Assembly (NCBI GenBank): GCA_009741485.1
Contig: CM019237.1
Location: forward strand, 50,840,050 to 50,904,049
Length of the DNA: 64,000 nt
Direction: 5' to 3'
Origin: Malurus cyaneus samueli
Lineage: Eukaryota > Chordata > Aves > Passeriformes > Maluridae
Shown in pieces: positions 53,338 to 64,000 of this stretch (the first letter of the stretch is position 1; every line of letters starts with the position of its first letter). The position numbers and the translations under genes are program-made. The notes under the pieces are model-generated. The model did no database searches. It was not told the origin of the DNA and saw nothing but the letters and a program-made list of their open reading frames with translations.

Positions 53338-53552
53338 TGGGGTTTTTTTGTGTTTTTTTGGAATTGTTTCGTTTTTTTGGGGGGGAGGGGGTTGAGCGTT
53401 TCAGATTTTTTTGTTGTTTGTTGGGTTTTTCTAAATTTTTTTGGTTGGTTGTTTTTGGGGTGTTTTTGTTTTGTTGGGTTTGGTGTGTGTGTGAGTTTTT
53501 TGCTGTTGTTTTTTTGGGGGGAGGGTTTGTTTTATTTGGTTAGTGTTTTATT
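53338..53552. repeat. G/T-only low-complexity tract
   Basis: About 215 bases consist almost entirely of G and T on the + strand, with very few A or C. It includes 'gggggggaggggg' and 'gttttgttgggtttggtgtg'. In the SCUBE1 pre-mRNA this would be a GU-rich segment. The Phe/Gly/Val-rich frames of 68 and 121 codons over it are artefacts. Confidence 0.9.
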
Positions 53553-54670
53553 TTTTTTAATTAAAAGAAGTGTCAGTATATAAACAGGTGACTACAGTGG
53601 GAATAATAGCAAAGAGCTCCCTTTTTCCCAGCATGCAACCTTAGGACACTAAAAGAAGTCACAATTGTCTTTCTAATTTTGAGAACTATGGAGAAGTTGT
53701 GTCTGCCACTAATGAATGGTCTTTAGCATGTCTTAGCAAAATATCTGTTTTTACTTATAGGCACTGTAAAGGGAATAAAGGCACATTCCCTCTTCCTTCT
53801 CTTTTAAAATATGAATAAGGACCAACGGCTTTAGACTGAAGTTTTGAATTGTGACAGGGACCATGCCAATCTTGCTATGACTTCTTGTTGTGTGCTAACT
53901 CAGATTTGGGACACCAGTGCTAGAAACAAGAGACTTTTTTTTTTTTTAATGGCATTTTTCTGCCATTAATTGGTCCCCAGCTAGTTGCTGGCATTATCAG
54001 TTAAACTGACCTAGTTGCTCCCATTAAGTACAGTATCAGTTTTTAAAAAGGGAGGCATTCTGACCTCTTCCCCTCTTGACCAGTTTTGTTTCCCTTCTCT
54101 TTTGCTACCAGAAATATGTAAATGCAGTAAGAGCATGCAGTCTCAAATAGAAAGCAAACACTGTCTTTTCATATACAAATTTTAATTGGTATTTCTGTGG
54201 AATTTTGGATATTGGTTTGCTTATTCCAAAGATTTTCTTTTTCACCATGATGAAATTAGGCATTAAAAGGAATTAAAGTTTTGATGAGTTCACTGGTTTC
54301 TACCTGTTCTTGCTTTTTGAGAAACCACTTATTTTTCAGGGATTTTATGTAGACAAAGAATGCTTCATATGGTTAGTAACAATGTTTTTCCTTTCAATGC
54401 ATTCTTGTAATGAACAAGGTTTCATCAGAGTTTCTGCATATCTTGTTTGACATCAAGATTTCTATGTATCTTGCTTGATGTAGGTCTATGCAAAATCTTA
54501 AGCCATCTCTTCTTGACAGGGTTTACATTCCTTTATAAATAAATCTTCACTGAATGTCTTTCTAGTTACATCAGTATAGCAATATGATTAAAATCTTCTT
54601 TATTAATAGCAAACTTGGAGTATTCAATTACAGCAGATACTGTTGACAAGTTAAGTGCCTTTTTCTGAGT

Positions 54671-54760
54671 CCGTCCTTCCATCTTTCCTTCCTTCTTGCC
54701 TTCCTTCCCTTCCTGCCTGTCTGCCTGCTTGCCTCCCTGCATCCCTCCCTCCCTTTCTGC
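54671..54760. repeat. (CTTC/CCTT/CCTG)n pyrimidine microsatellite, degenerate
   Basis: Imperfect tetranucleotide units grade from CCTT to CTGC-type to CCCT. The Lys/Gly/Glu-rich minus-strand frame across it is an artefact. Confidence 0.85.
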
Positions 54761-55153
54761 TGGAAAATGCCCCAAACTACCTTCAGGAGAGTTCAACTTG
54801 CTTTCTAGTTGACATTTTTTGTTGAGGAGTTTCTCAAATATAGCATGCAATTATTCCATGGGGATTCAAATATGATGATATCTTTGTGTAGCTAAAAAAA
54901 AAATTTTAGCTCTTCCTTGAAATTGTGGGAAGCCAATGAGAGACTGCAGGCAGCCTCTCGCTGTGGCCTTGAATGTTATAGATAAGCAGCTCTTGTGTGT
55001 GACATTTTACAACGGTAAATAGAGATTTGTAGCTAATTAGATAAAGGTAAAAGAGCTCAGCTGCTGTAAAAGGAGACATTCTGATACCAGCTGAAGAGCA
55101 TTTGTGAGAGCTTAATGCTTCCAGCTGGGATGAAAAATCCAGGACGTAGCTGC

Positions 55154-55160
55154 TATAAAA
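55154..55160 (+). promoter_or_regulatory. TATA box of the LTR
   Basis: TATAAAA lies about 90 bases before the LTR polyadenylation signal, the expected U3/R arrangement. Confidence 0.6.
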
Positions 55161-55248
55161 GAAGATGTTTGGCTAGCAGCAAGGGAGCGCTTGTGGAGGA
55201 ACCGTGGAAGATTCTGGAGTGAGAGTACAGAGGGTTGCGCTGTGAGTT

Positions 55249-55254
55249 AATAAA
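55249..55254 (+). terminator. AATAAA polyadenylation signal of the LTR
   Basis: A canonical hexamer in 'gttaataaagggc' is followed within about 40 bases by a GT-rich segment ('ctgttggcgtgtgagg') that could serve as the downstream element. It is in the sense direction of SCUBE1, so premature polyadenylation is possible in principle. Confidence 0.5.
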
Positions 55255-55822
55255 GGGCTAACACATGGTGCATTCCCCCTGCGTCTGTTGGCGTGTGAGG
55301 TCGATGCCAACAAGAAATAGCAGCAGTTTTTTCTCAAAAAAATGTTCTAAATTCTGCTCAGTAGATGCAGGACTGCTATTTGGTCTCACACAATAGATTT
55401 GAAATAATTTTTCCCCTTCTTGTACATGAAATACCAGTCTGATGCAGGGAAGGGGGGGGAGGGTGGTTATAAGCAATTAGCTCACTTGTGCTGATGTTCT
55501 TTCCTGTTTAATCATTTTCATTTCCATGATTTTACTGAGAAATTGATTTTTCCTTCTCTGTGTCTTTTACATGTTGAGTCATGCTATCAATTTTCATTCT
55601 CTCTGCCCTTCAGGAAAGATTAGGTTGTAAATGATCATCCTTCCTATAGTGGCAAATGCTTTGCCCATCCATGTGGTAAATTGGAGTCTGTTCTCAGGTA
55701 TCTGGTAAAATCTGGGAATATGTACTGCAAGATATAAATGGATTATGCCTTTAAAAGTAGTTATTCAAAATATATTCCCATCTGAATCAGTGGTATACTT
55801 AAAGATGTTCCTAATTCTTCAA

Positions 55823-55825
<3 letters not shown>

Positions 55826-55856
<31 letters not shown>
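55826..55856. repeat. Poly-T run (31 T)
   Basis: An uninterrupted homopolymer with no adjacent retrocopy body recognised. Confidence 0.95.
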
Positions 55857-55859
<3 letters not shown>

Positions 55860-56458
55860 TTCTTAGTTAATATTAAGGAAGAAGACTGGTCTTGTGCATA
55901 AAGTTGATGGTCATTGGTTCTTACTTGAGAAAACCATGTAACACCTCCTCCAAATTCTGCTCTTCTGCCTTTTTGTGGTGGAGGCAGCCTGCTATCTAAT
56001 TATAGTTAGGGAATTCTTCCTAAAAAATCAACACAATAGATGGTTATTATTTTCAGACCAAAACTAGGCATGAAAAATATCTCGCTTAATGAGAGGAATT
56101 GTATGGAGTGATGATTTTCTTTTGCTTATGTATTCTGATATAAATATGAATATCTGTGACCTGCTCTCATCTCTCTGTTTTGTGTGTTGGTTGGGGTTTT
56201 TTTATGTTTTCTCCTTAGGTCTGATTTGTAATAGTCACTTTTTTAATAGGGAATAAGCACGGCATAACCACTTCTTGCTACCAGGCTGCAGCTCTTTCTA
56301 AAGATTAGGATAGATTCCATGAAGTCTCTGCTTTTTATGTTTGATCTCATAGTAAGGATAGTAAAGATGGCTGTGAACTGTTCTTAGGAAGAAAGTATCA
56401 AAAAAGATGCAAAGCAGCATGAATAAAAATGTATTCAGAGATATATCTATTTTATTGA

Positions 56459-56482
56459 TTTTTTTTTTTTTTTTTTTTTTTT
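56459..56482. repeat. Poly-T run (24 T)
   Basis: An uninterrupted homopolymer. The Lys-rich minus-strand frame over it is an artefact. Confidence 0.95.
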
Positions 56483-57640
56483 GCTCTGTGATGTTAATTG
56501 CTCTAGGAACAAACCTGAATGTCTTGTAAATACTAATAGATTTGTCCTCAGGAAGTCCTGTAAGGAAAAGGAGTATAATTTCCATTGGTTTATAGATTAG
56601 TAACTAGGGCAAACAGATTAAGTTACCTTGTGTGGAGACTTGAGAAGTATCTTGATGTCTGCATCATAGGCAAGAATAGAATCCTTACTCTTCTGCTTCC
56701 CTGCTTTTATTTCAAGTAGTCTGTGTAGTTTTGGTTTCTCTTACAGAAAAATAGCAATTACTAAATTTGGACATCTGTAATATGATATCTTGATCGATTC
56801 TTTTGTATGTCAGACCTCCTAAAGGTAACTATAGAAGTAGATTTGGATGATTTAGGATAGTTTGTGGTTATTCAGTAGTTCATTCTTTGTCTGATTGAGA
56901 AAAATCCTGGGAAGCAGAGGGAAATTCTGGTTAGAAGTCTGAACAGAAATGCAGTTCCTAGTGTGCATGATAGGTTCCTTAGAGCAATCTGCAGGAGCTG
57001 AGATGCACAGCTTTCAGTGTGGCAGACACAAAAGCACAGTGTGAGCTGTGAGTTGAACGGCGAAGTCCTGGCTATGCCCAAATCTTAAAGGTGTGCTTGG
57101 TGCAAAAGGCCTGATTTTTCAGCCTGAATAATGGAAATAAGCTTTTAATTTGTCTGTTCTCAGATGCTACTTTGCATCTCTTGACAAAGTGACTAAGTCT
57201 CATGGAAGCTCCTGTGGGAAAAGAGAGGTGGCACTTTCCCTGGAGCAGCTGAACCTGCTCCAGGAATGGTATTGATTTGCCAGCTCTGGTAGATGGAGCA
57301 AAGCTGTGGTTGCAGCTGAGCACTTGGGAGCCTGAAGCTAAAGGAGAAACTTCTGAGACAAACCAGGAGCTAATGAGGCACAAGCCTCGAGATGTCTGCT
57401 ATAGACTCTGGGATCTCAAATCTATGGGAAGGTTCATGTTTGAAGTCACACAATTTTGTTTCTTCTCAGGTTTGTAGTAAAGGTTTAAACCCAAGTGCCT
57501 GTCTTGCAGTGCTCTTTTAAAATCTGCTTGTTTGTTTGAAAAGAAAAGAGGTTTAACCCTGGCATGTAGGCATAATTCCTGACTGGGTGGTAGTAAACTG
57601 CAGTCTGACTCAGAAGACAAAACTAGTATTAGTATTGCGT

Positions 57641-57800
57641 AAAATCACAGAATTTTTCAGGTTGGGAAAGATTCCAAGATCATTGAGTTTAACCTTTAGA
57701 TCACCAAGTCCAGATTTTAAATGTATATATATCACATCATATCATTTAATCATCTTACAGTAAATGTCCCAGCATTCCACATTTTTCTTTCAGAATAAAC
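57641..57800 (-). mobile_element. CR1 LINE 3' end fragment, minus orientation
   Basis: Read on the plus strand, 'aaaatcacagaatttttcag' is followed by 'gttgggaaagattccaagat' and then 'cattgagtttaacc'. This is the reverse complement of the CR1 3' end (…gactcgatgatctt…ttttccaacct…attctatgatt). The fragment is 5' truncated and its left part is clear. The right edge, after an AT-rich section, is uncertain. Confidence 0.7.
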
Positions 57801-59915
57801 CCAAACCCATTAGAAATCAAAATTTGTTGCTACCCTGCTGTTCGAATGTGCACACTGGGATTTTGGATTGTAACCTAATCGGACTATCAAAGTGAAGTGG
57901 GTGGAGAGTTGCAAATGTATGAGCAATCATTCCTAAAGCTGCCAGATGTATCTTGTCAAGAAGTGGCACATAACTCACGATTGCATATTCACTGGTATGA
58001 TTAAAGAGACCAGTGTCTTTCTTTTAATTTAGTTATATTTTCCTTCTCCTGACAGCTGTGCACAATTGTTGCTTGCTCAAACTCCAAGCAAACACTTCTA
58101 ATACTGATGTTTATTTTTCTTTTTGTTTCCCAACAGTTCAAATAGATTTTTTTTTGGAAGTGAACATTTTTAATATAAAACAATATTTTGTAAAGTTGGT
58201 TTTATTTTCATAAAAACCAATATTTTAAAGAGAAGCTGAAAAATGGTCCATTTCCTTGGCCATCTTCCAGCTTTCCTTGCCCTTCTCTCCTAGTTCCAGA
58301 AGACTTTTAGGTGAGCTGAGAGTTAAGTGTTGTCCCTCTCTAGCACATTAGCAGGGCCTCTAATAATTTTGTCAGTCGTAAACTTTCTTCAGATTTTCCT
58401 GATTAGTAATCCCAACCTCCTCGGCAGATGGAGGAAGGTTGAATATACCCAATAGCCTTCTTTCCCTAGCTCTTCATTTTTATTTGAACAAATGTAAAAT
58501 GATGGTATTTTTTTTTCAAGAAGATTCATAATCTAAATCTTTAAGTTCTTACCCATTTCCAGACTTTTACTTGAACAGAATTTTGGGACTTGACAGTTGG
58601 TTTATGCTTTAAGAGAAGCAGGCCAGACTCCCAAATCAGGTTTCAGTGGTTGAGTAGCAAGGAGCTGTTCTAACTATGAGGCATCCAGACCATAAGATGA
58701 GGATGTATATAATATATATTTATAGACAAGATGCAAACTGTTGAAATGCAAGGTTTAACAACAGATATATCTGTGTTTTAAGTTCTCATGAGCTCTTCAT
58801 TTCTGCAAAAGATGACAGACAGTGATTAGGTCCTTGGAGTATAGTAAGAACCTTGAGATGAAGAGAGCCTCTGTTATTTAGCTACTGAACCTTCCTGAGG
58901 CAAGCTGCAGTGAGTGCATTCTCAAAAATCCATTCTGTGAATTGCACAACAAAGTGCCTTTTAGTTACAAATGTATTCTTGCAGAGTGAAAAACTGAAAG
59001 CATTTTTGAAGTTCTTTGATTTTCAGATGCAAGCCTAGGTGACAAAGTTATTTTCTGATATATTTTTTCAACAAACTGATTTTTACCATATCAATGATTT
59101 CAGCTACTTTATCAGTCTTGTTTGGTCTGTACATTAGATTAACAAGAACAGCTGTGATTCATCACAGCAATTTAAAGTATCCAGTCTTCATGGTACAATA
59201 ACATGAATCAGATTTTAGAGCATATAGTACTATTGTGTAATTTGTGCTGAGTGATGACTGGGTGATGAGAAAATATGGATCACTTGGATGTAAATGTTCC
59301 AGAGACAATTCTGTATTAGATGTTTACATGGAACTTCTGTATATAGCAAATCTCCATAGTGCCAAGTGGCAGCAGGCAGTTGGAGAACTAAATTAAATCT
59401 CTCTTTCAAGAAGGGATTATAATATTTTAATTCTGATGAACTTCCAAAATCCAATAAAAATTTGGAATTATCTTCATGATTAATGGAAAGGTCTTTGGTA
59501 TCCAGCCCTCTCTGAAGCTAGGATCTGAAGACACTGTTTTCCTTATCTTGCTTTTTCTATTTCTGTATGCAGTTTCCCCCTTTAAAAGTACTCTAATGTT
59601 TGGTCACCCCACATTAATCTTGGGAGTTCAAATGGGATATAACTTTCTTTACATGTTAATTTGCCATTTGTTTGCTTTCTTAAGTCAATGTGATCTGAAA
59701 AGTACCAAAACAAGTGAGAGTATAAATCAGCACAGACCAAAGTTTTTTGTTAGGTATGGGGAAATAATCAAAAGTCTAGAATAAATCTTGGTGGCTGTCA
59801 GCTATGAAGTTGGATTCTCAGACTGTCATCATAAATTAAGAAACTGGGAGCTGTGTGACAGCAGCATCAATCTCAGTCTCTTGTTTCTGCAAGTCTTCTT
59901 GTTGTCTGAGCCTTC

Positions 59916-59936
59916 TTTTTTTTTTTTTTTTTTTTT
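59916..59936. repeat. Poly-T run (21 T)
   Basis: An uninterrupted homopolymer in intron 3. Confidence 0.95.
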
Positions 59937-61227
59937 CAAATACTTACTCCCTGGAGGAGGTAATCAATCACAGTAAAGATTTCTCTATGTGGAGTACTCA
60001 GGAAAGTAAAAAATTAGCAGCTTAGAGTGAGAAGTTAATATGTATAAGTTAAATCCCATAAGGATGCTCTTAGTTGTTCTATGCTTGTAGATAGTGCCTT
60101 GGTTCAACAAGCTCAGAGACAGTGCATCCTTACTGCTTTATCTGATTTGTGTTAGTTTTATTTTTTTTTAATTTGTCTTAACTTTCTCATAATAGCAAAT
60201 TCCTGACCTAGTGTGGCCTATATTGATGTATACTTTAAAGGAAAAACTATAAAATACATTGAAATTATCAAAGCTTTGGGAATGTGTCATGTTTAGCACT
60301 TACTTAAAACAAGCGAGCATGTGTATTCATCCAAGGGTGCAGGATTTCAGCCTATTATGGGTACCAGTCAGGTGTGTATGCATTCAAGCCTTCCCTAATG
60401 GAATGGTGTCTTTTTCAGTCCTAGAAGTTACATAGATCCAGTTAAAACACTGAATTCATATGGATTACAAAAAGACATCAGACAAAGAAGTCATCAGATC
60501 TCTTATTCTTTTCAAAGAGAGTCACTGTCAAGCTATGCTTAGAGTGCAGTCAGTTCTTGGCAGTATTGATTTATGATAAGCAATATGATTTATACAGTCA
60601 AGAAACACCCATCAAAAAGATTATCTTCTAAATAGTTCCTTACTATATTAGAAAATGAAACTTAACTCTTTTCCAGATTGAATGAGTCCTCGATGAAAAG
60701 CTGCTAGTGAATTTCCTTGTTAAATAGATTTTAACATCTCACCTTTCATAGTGCCCCAACTTTGCTGTCTAATACCCTGTGAATTTCTGCATCTTTACAT
60801 TATTCTTTTCACTTTAGTCTACAATGTGCAATCTTGAAAGTATGGATCAAACTACAAGACCAAGGTAGAGGCTAGTTTTTACTGCTTTCATTACCTTCTG
60901 CAGATTTAAATCCAGGTCCTTTTCAAGCATCTCAAAATATCCCCTCATATACACATTCCTCACTGGAGCTGGATCAGAGCATAAATAGTTTTGCATAAAA
61001 GATGGGCAGGAAGGGATATGGAATAGTTGCTGGTAGCATGTTTTAATATTACTTTTTTGATGACTGCAGCTATCATCAAAATAATAATAGTTACTCATTA
61101 GTCATTGGACATACTTTACAACAATCAATTTTAGAGAATTTGGAATGTTTAGGATTAGAGCAAAATTTATGATTAAGAGGCCTTATGAGGTATTGAAAGA
61201 AATTATTAGAAACAATTCACTCAAATC

Positions 61228-61343
61228 TTAAAGGCAAGAAGGAAGACCCAGGAGACTACAGGTCAGTGAGCCTTACCATCCCTGGAAAGGTGAGGGAACA
61301 ACTCATCCTGGATGTTAGCTCTAAGCATGTAGAGGAAAACAAC
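61228..61343 (+). mobile_element. CR1 LINE, 5' part of split copy (reverse transcriptase N-terminal region)
   Basis: The translation includes D-P-G-D-Y-R-S-V-S-L-T, then P-G-K-V-R-E-Q-L-I-L and S-K-H-V-E-E-N. These correspond to the conserved start of the CR1 reverse-transcriptase region (…NYRPVSLT…PGKV.EQ…). The copy is interrupted directly after this by a CR1 in the opposite orientation. It resumes near 62195 with HGFTKG, which follows this segment in intact CR1 after only a few residues. Confidence 0.75.
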
Positions 61344-62194
61344 CATAAAATCACAGGATGGCTGGGTTGGAAGGAACCTTAGAGATTATCCAGTTCCACC
61401 TTCCTGCCATTGGCAGGGACACCCTTCACTCAGAGGGCTCAGAGTCCCCATCCAACCTGACCTTGGACATTTCCAGGGATGGGGCAGCCACAGCTTCTCT
61501 GGGCAACCTGTGCCAGGGCCTCAACACCCTCACAGGGAAGAATTTCTTCCTAATGTCAAATCTAAATCTCCCCTCCTCCAGCCTAAATCCGTTTTCCCTT
61601 GTCTTATCACAACATGTAAAAAGCCTTTCTCTGGCTTTCTTGTAGGCATCACTTTACCCTACAATAAGGCCTTCCTGGACTCTTCTGTTATCCAGGCTGA
61701 ACAATCCCAATTCTCCCAGCCTTTCCTAACAGCTCCATCCCTCTGATCGTCTTGGTGCCTTCTCTGGACTGGCTCCAGCAGCTCCATGTTCTTCCTGTGC
61801 TGGGCCCAGGGCTGGATGCAGCCCTGCAGGGGGATCTCAGTGGAGGAAAGGGGCAGAATCCCTTCCTCCCTCCCCTGCTGCCCATACTGGGGGCTCAGCC
61901 CAGCAGAGGTGGGGTTCTGGGTCCCAGTGCACACTGCTGGGGTGGTCCCAGCTCTCACTGACCAGCACCCCCAGGGCCAGTCCGTCTGCTCATCCCCACC
62001 TGGATTGATCCCAGTGGCTGCCCTGACACTGGGGCAGCACCAGCACTTGATCTTGTTAAACTTTGTGAGATTCCCATGGGACACAACTTGAGCTTCTCCA
62101 GGTCCCTGGATGGCCCTGTCCTTCAGGTGTGTCACTGCACCCTCAGCTTGGTGTTATCTACAAATCTGAGGCGCCCTTGATCCCTTTGTTTATG
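61344..62194 (-). mobile_element. CR1 LINE inserted in minus orientation into another CR1
   Basis: The left edge 'aaaatcacaggatggctggg' followed by 'ttggaaggaacctt' is the reverse complement of the CR1 3' terminus. The body, read on the minus strand, continues through the 3' untranslated region and into the C-terminal part of ORF2. The ORF2 part includes R-K-N-M-E-L-L-E-P-V-Q-R-R. The 5' truncation point is near 62194, upstream of the 'accctcagcttggtgttatc' segment (reverse of the conserved …DDTKL… region). Frameshifts make ORF2 inactive. A 158-codon minus-strand frame over it is a remnant of this element and not a host gene. Confidence 0.8.
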
Positions 62195-63405
62195 TCATGG
62201 ATTCACCAAGGGCAAATCACACCTGACCAGCTGCATAGCCTTTTGTGATGGAATGGCTGGCTGTGTGGATGAGGGGACAGCAGTGTGTATTGTCTGCCTT
62301 GGCTTCAGGAAGGTTTTTCAGACTGTCTCTCACAACATCCTCATGGGTGAGCTCGGGCAGTGCAGGTTGGCTGAGTGGACCCTGAAGTATGTTGAGAACT
62401 GACTCAATGGCAAGCTCAGAGGGTTGTGAGCAGCAGTGCAGGGTCTGGCTGGTGACCTGTAGCCAGTAGTGTCCCCAGGGGTCAGTACTGGGCCCAGTAG
62501 TGTTCTACTTACTCCTCGGGGCCCTCAGTGAAGGGACAGAACACATTTGTTCATGATCCGTGACAGTAAGAAGTGTCCTGGCACACCAGAAGATGCTGCC
62601 ATTCTGTGAGACCCTGGCAAGCTAGAGAGCTGAGCAGAGAGGAACCCAACAAAGTTCACCAGAAGCAAGGACAGGGTCCTGCCCCTGGACAAGAACAACC
62701 CTGGGCACCAGGACAGGCTGTGGGGGTGACCTGCTGGAGAGCAGATCTGAGGAGAGGTACCTGGGGGTCCTGGTGGACAATGAGCTGACCCTGAGCCAGC
62801 AGTGCCCTGAGGGCAAGAGAACGGTGGAATCCTGGGGGCCATCAGGAAGAGCATTGCCAGCAGCTCAGGGAGTGATCCTGCCCCTCTGCCCAGCCCAGTC
62901 CACATCTGGACACATGTTAAACTTTGTGGATACATGTGTCCAGCTCTGGGCTCCTCAGGACAGGAGGGAGACATGGAGTGGGTCCAGCAAAGGACAATAT
63001 AGATGATGAGGGCACTGGAGCATCTCTCCTGTGAGGAACCTAATGGATTCTGTGATTCTATGCAAGATTGAGGGAGCAAGGGAATAAGTCTTGGTCAGCC
63101 TAGGGAAGAGATGGCTGAAAGGGGATCTTAAAAATGCATACAAATACCTTCAGGGATAAGGGGCAGAAACTGAAGCACAGGAAGTCTCCTGAATACAAGG
63201 AAAAACTTTTTTTACTGTGTGGTTGACAAAGCACTGGAACTGGCTTCACAGAGAGGCTGTGCAGGTTCCTTCTCTGGAGAGATTCAGAATCCCCCTGGAT
63301 ACAATCTTGTGCAACCTGCTCCAGGTAACCCTGCTTCAGCAGGAGTATTGGCCTAGATGATCTCCAGGGGTTCCTGCCAACCCTATCTCTTCTGTGGTTT
63401 TGTAA
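62195..63405 (+). mobile_element. CR1 LINE, 3' part of split copy
   Basis: It starts with 'atggattcaccaagggc' (HGFTKG), then reads I-V-C-L-G-F-R-K-V-F-Q-T-V-S-H, a degenerate form of the LINE motif Y-L-D-F-S-K-A-F-D-T-V-S-H. Further downstream come L-G-V-L-V-D-N-E-L-T-L-S-Q-Q-C and V-Q-L-W-A-P-Q, then the 3' untranslated region ending 'ctagatgatctccagggg' and a degenerate tail near 63400. The catalytic F-A-D-D region is damaged and several frameshifts are present, including loss of one C in the conserved 'gtgtcccccagggg' string. The element is dead. Confidence 0.8.
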
Positions 63406-64000
63406 TTAAAATATATTTTGTTAAATAAATAAGACTCCATGTTGTGCTGTAGGATAGAGCAGAAATATTTGTAAAAGTTTAGAAACTTTATTTAATGGTT
63501 TCTGTTGTTTATTTTGAAGGCATAATTAGGAAACTGCTTCAGAAATCAATCAGAAACTCCATAAAAATTACTAGTATGATGCAATGAAAGGGTCCTGGAC
63601 CCAAATAATCATTTAAGGGGATTGGATTTTAAGTGTGTGACCAGTCAGGTAGGGCTTGTTAGATAAGATGCTGAGCACTCTGGTTCCAGTGCATCAAAAC
63701 TTCAATGTGCACAACAGAGATGAGTCATGATATCTGCTGCCTGTGCAACTGCAATGCTTTCTTTAATAGGCCTGAGAATGTCTGTATATCACCAAGTATT
63801 ATTCAGTGCTTGCAAAAAGCCTTGAAACTCCCTGTGTGAACATGTTAGGGGAGTTTAAGGGACTTGATTTTACTCACTTTAAAAATTACTTAAAGAACTC
63901 CTCGAAACTATAAAACCTGAGTGGACCACAGGCTCAGGCTCTTAATGACTGCACATTGAAAGAATGTGAATACTCATTCTTGTGCTCTGAAATAACATGA

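Larger units (their letters stand above)
54924..55312 (+). mobile_element. Solitary LTR, ERVK-like, plus orientation, 389 bp
   Basis: The segment is bounded TGTGGGAAGCC...GATGCCAACA with TG/CA ends. The flanking 6-mers 'tgaaat' (54918-54923) and 'agaaat' (55313-55318) match at five of six bases and fit a 6-bp target duplication, typical of ERVK/beta-like integration. A TATAAAA box lies at 55154-55160 and an AATAAA polyadenylation signal at 55249-55254, followed by a GT-containing U5. It lies in sense orientation in SCUBE1 intron 3. No internal retroviral sequence remains. Confidence 0.75.
51689..64000 (+). other. SCUBE1: SCUBE1 intron 3 (partial, more than 12.3 kb)
   Basis: The intron starts with donor GTAAGT and runs off the window. 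I searched by eye for the next EGF exon (an Asp-x-Asp-Glu-Cys start followed by an Asn-Asn-Gly-Gly-Cys-like motif) and did not find it. The intron contains a GT-rich tract, a CTTC-rich tract, a sense-strand LTR, poly-T runs and several CR1 fragments. About 58-61 kb and 63.4-64 kb hold nothing I recognise. Confidence 0.8.

Noticed and set aside
53218..53583. 121-codon Phe/Val/Gly-rich frame resembling a membrane protein
   Set aside because: It reads through the G/T-only tract. Its hydrophobicity is a consequence of base composition.
61659..63079. 158- and 184-codon minus-strand frames
   Set aside because: The first is a CR1 ORF2 remnant and the second is the antisense shadow of the plus-strand CR1. 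Neither is a host gene.
51689..64000. SCUBE1 exon 4 (third EGF module)
   Set aside because: I searched for the Asp-x-Asp-Glu-Cys start and Asn-Gly-Gly-Cys motif after 51.7 kb and found neither. It is probably beyond the window.

Overview
The window is vertebrate genomic DNA, most likely from a bird and possibly a songbird. It has large AT-rich introns, one short CpG-rich promoter, CR1 LINE fragments with typical avian 3' tails, and three solitary retroviral LTRs. No prokaryotic-style genes, rRNA, tRNA or CRISPR arrays were seen. The only protein-coding gene I can support is the 5' part of SCUBE1 on the + strand. It encodes a secreted, cell-surface-associated protein with a signal peptide, EGF repeats and a CUB domain.

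Layout: positions 1 to about 20,080 are gene-free upstream sequence with ancient repeat tails, one minus-strand LTR (15667-16024) and a CTCF-like site about 1.6 kb before the SCUBE1 start. A CpG island (about 20,080-20,860) surrounds exon 1. Coding exons are 20630-20717 (signal peptide), 23487-23609 (EGF 1) and 51560-51688 (EGF 2). All three junctions are GT-AG and phase 1. Together the exons encode the first 113 residues plus the first base of codon 114, and the rest of the gene lies to the right of the window. Intron 1 is 2.8 kb and holds a second small CpG-rich patch. Intron 2 is 28 kb and holds a complete 1.5 kb antisense LTR with a 38-bp minisatellite inside it. Intron 3 runs off the window and holds a sense-strand LTR with TATA and polyadenylation signals, a GT-only tract, and a CR1 element split by a second CR1 in the opposite orientation.

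Most long open frames here are by-products of GC-rich, tandem-repeat or CR1 sequence rather than genes. I found no convincing undescribed biological system. The observations most worth checking are the nested CR1 pair, the minisatellite-bearing LTR, the sense-strand LTR that could end or start SCUBE1 transcripts, and the CTCF-like and conserved-looking non-coding segments. Exon calls come directly from reading frames and splice sites. Family names of repeats come from recognising their termini, and no database search was possible.
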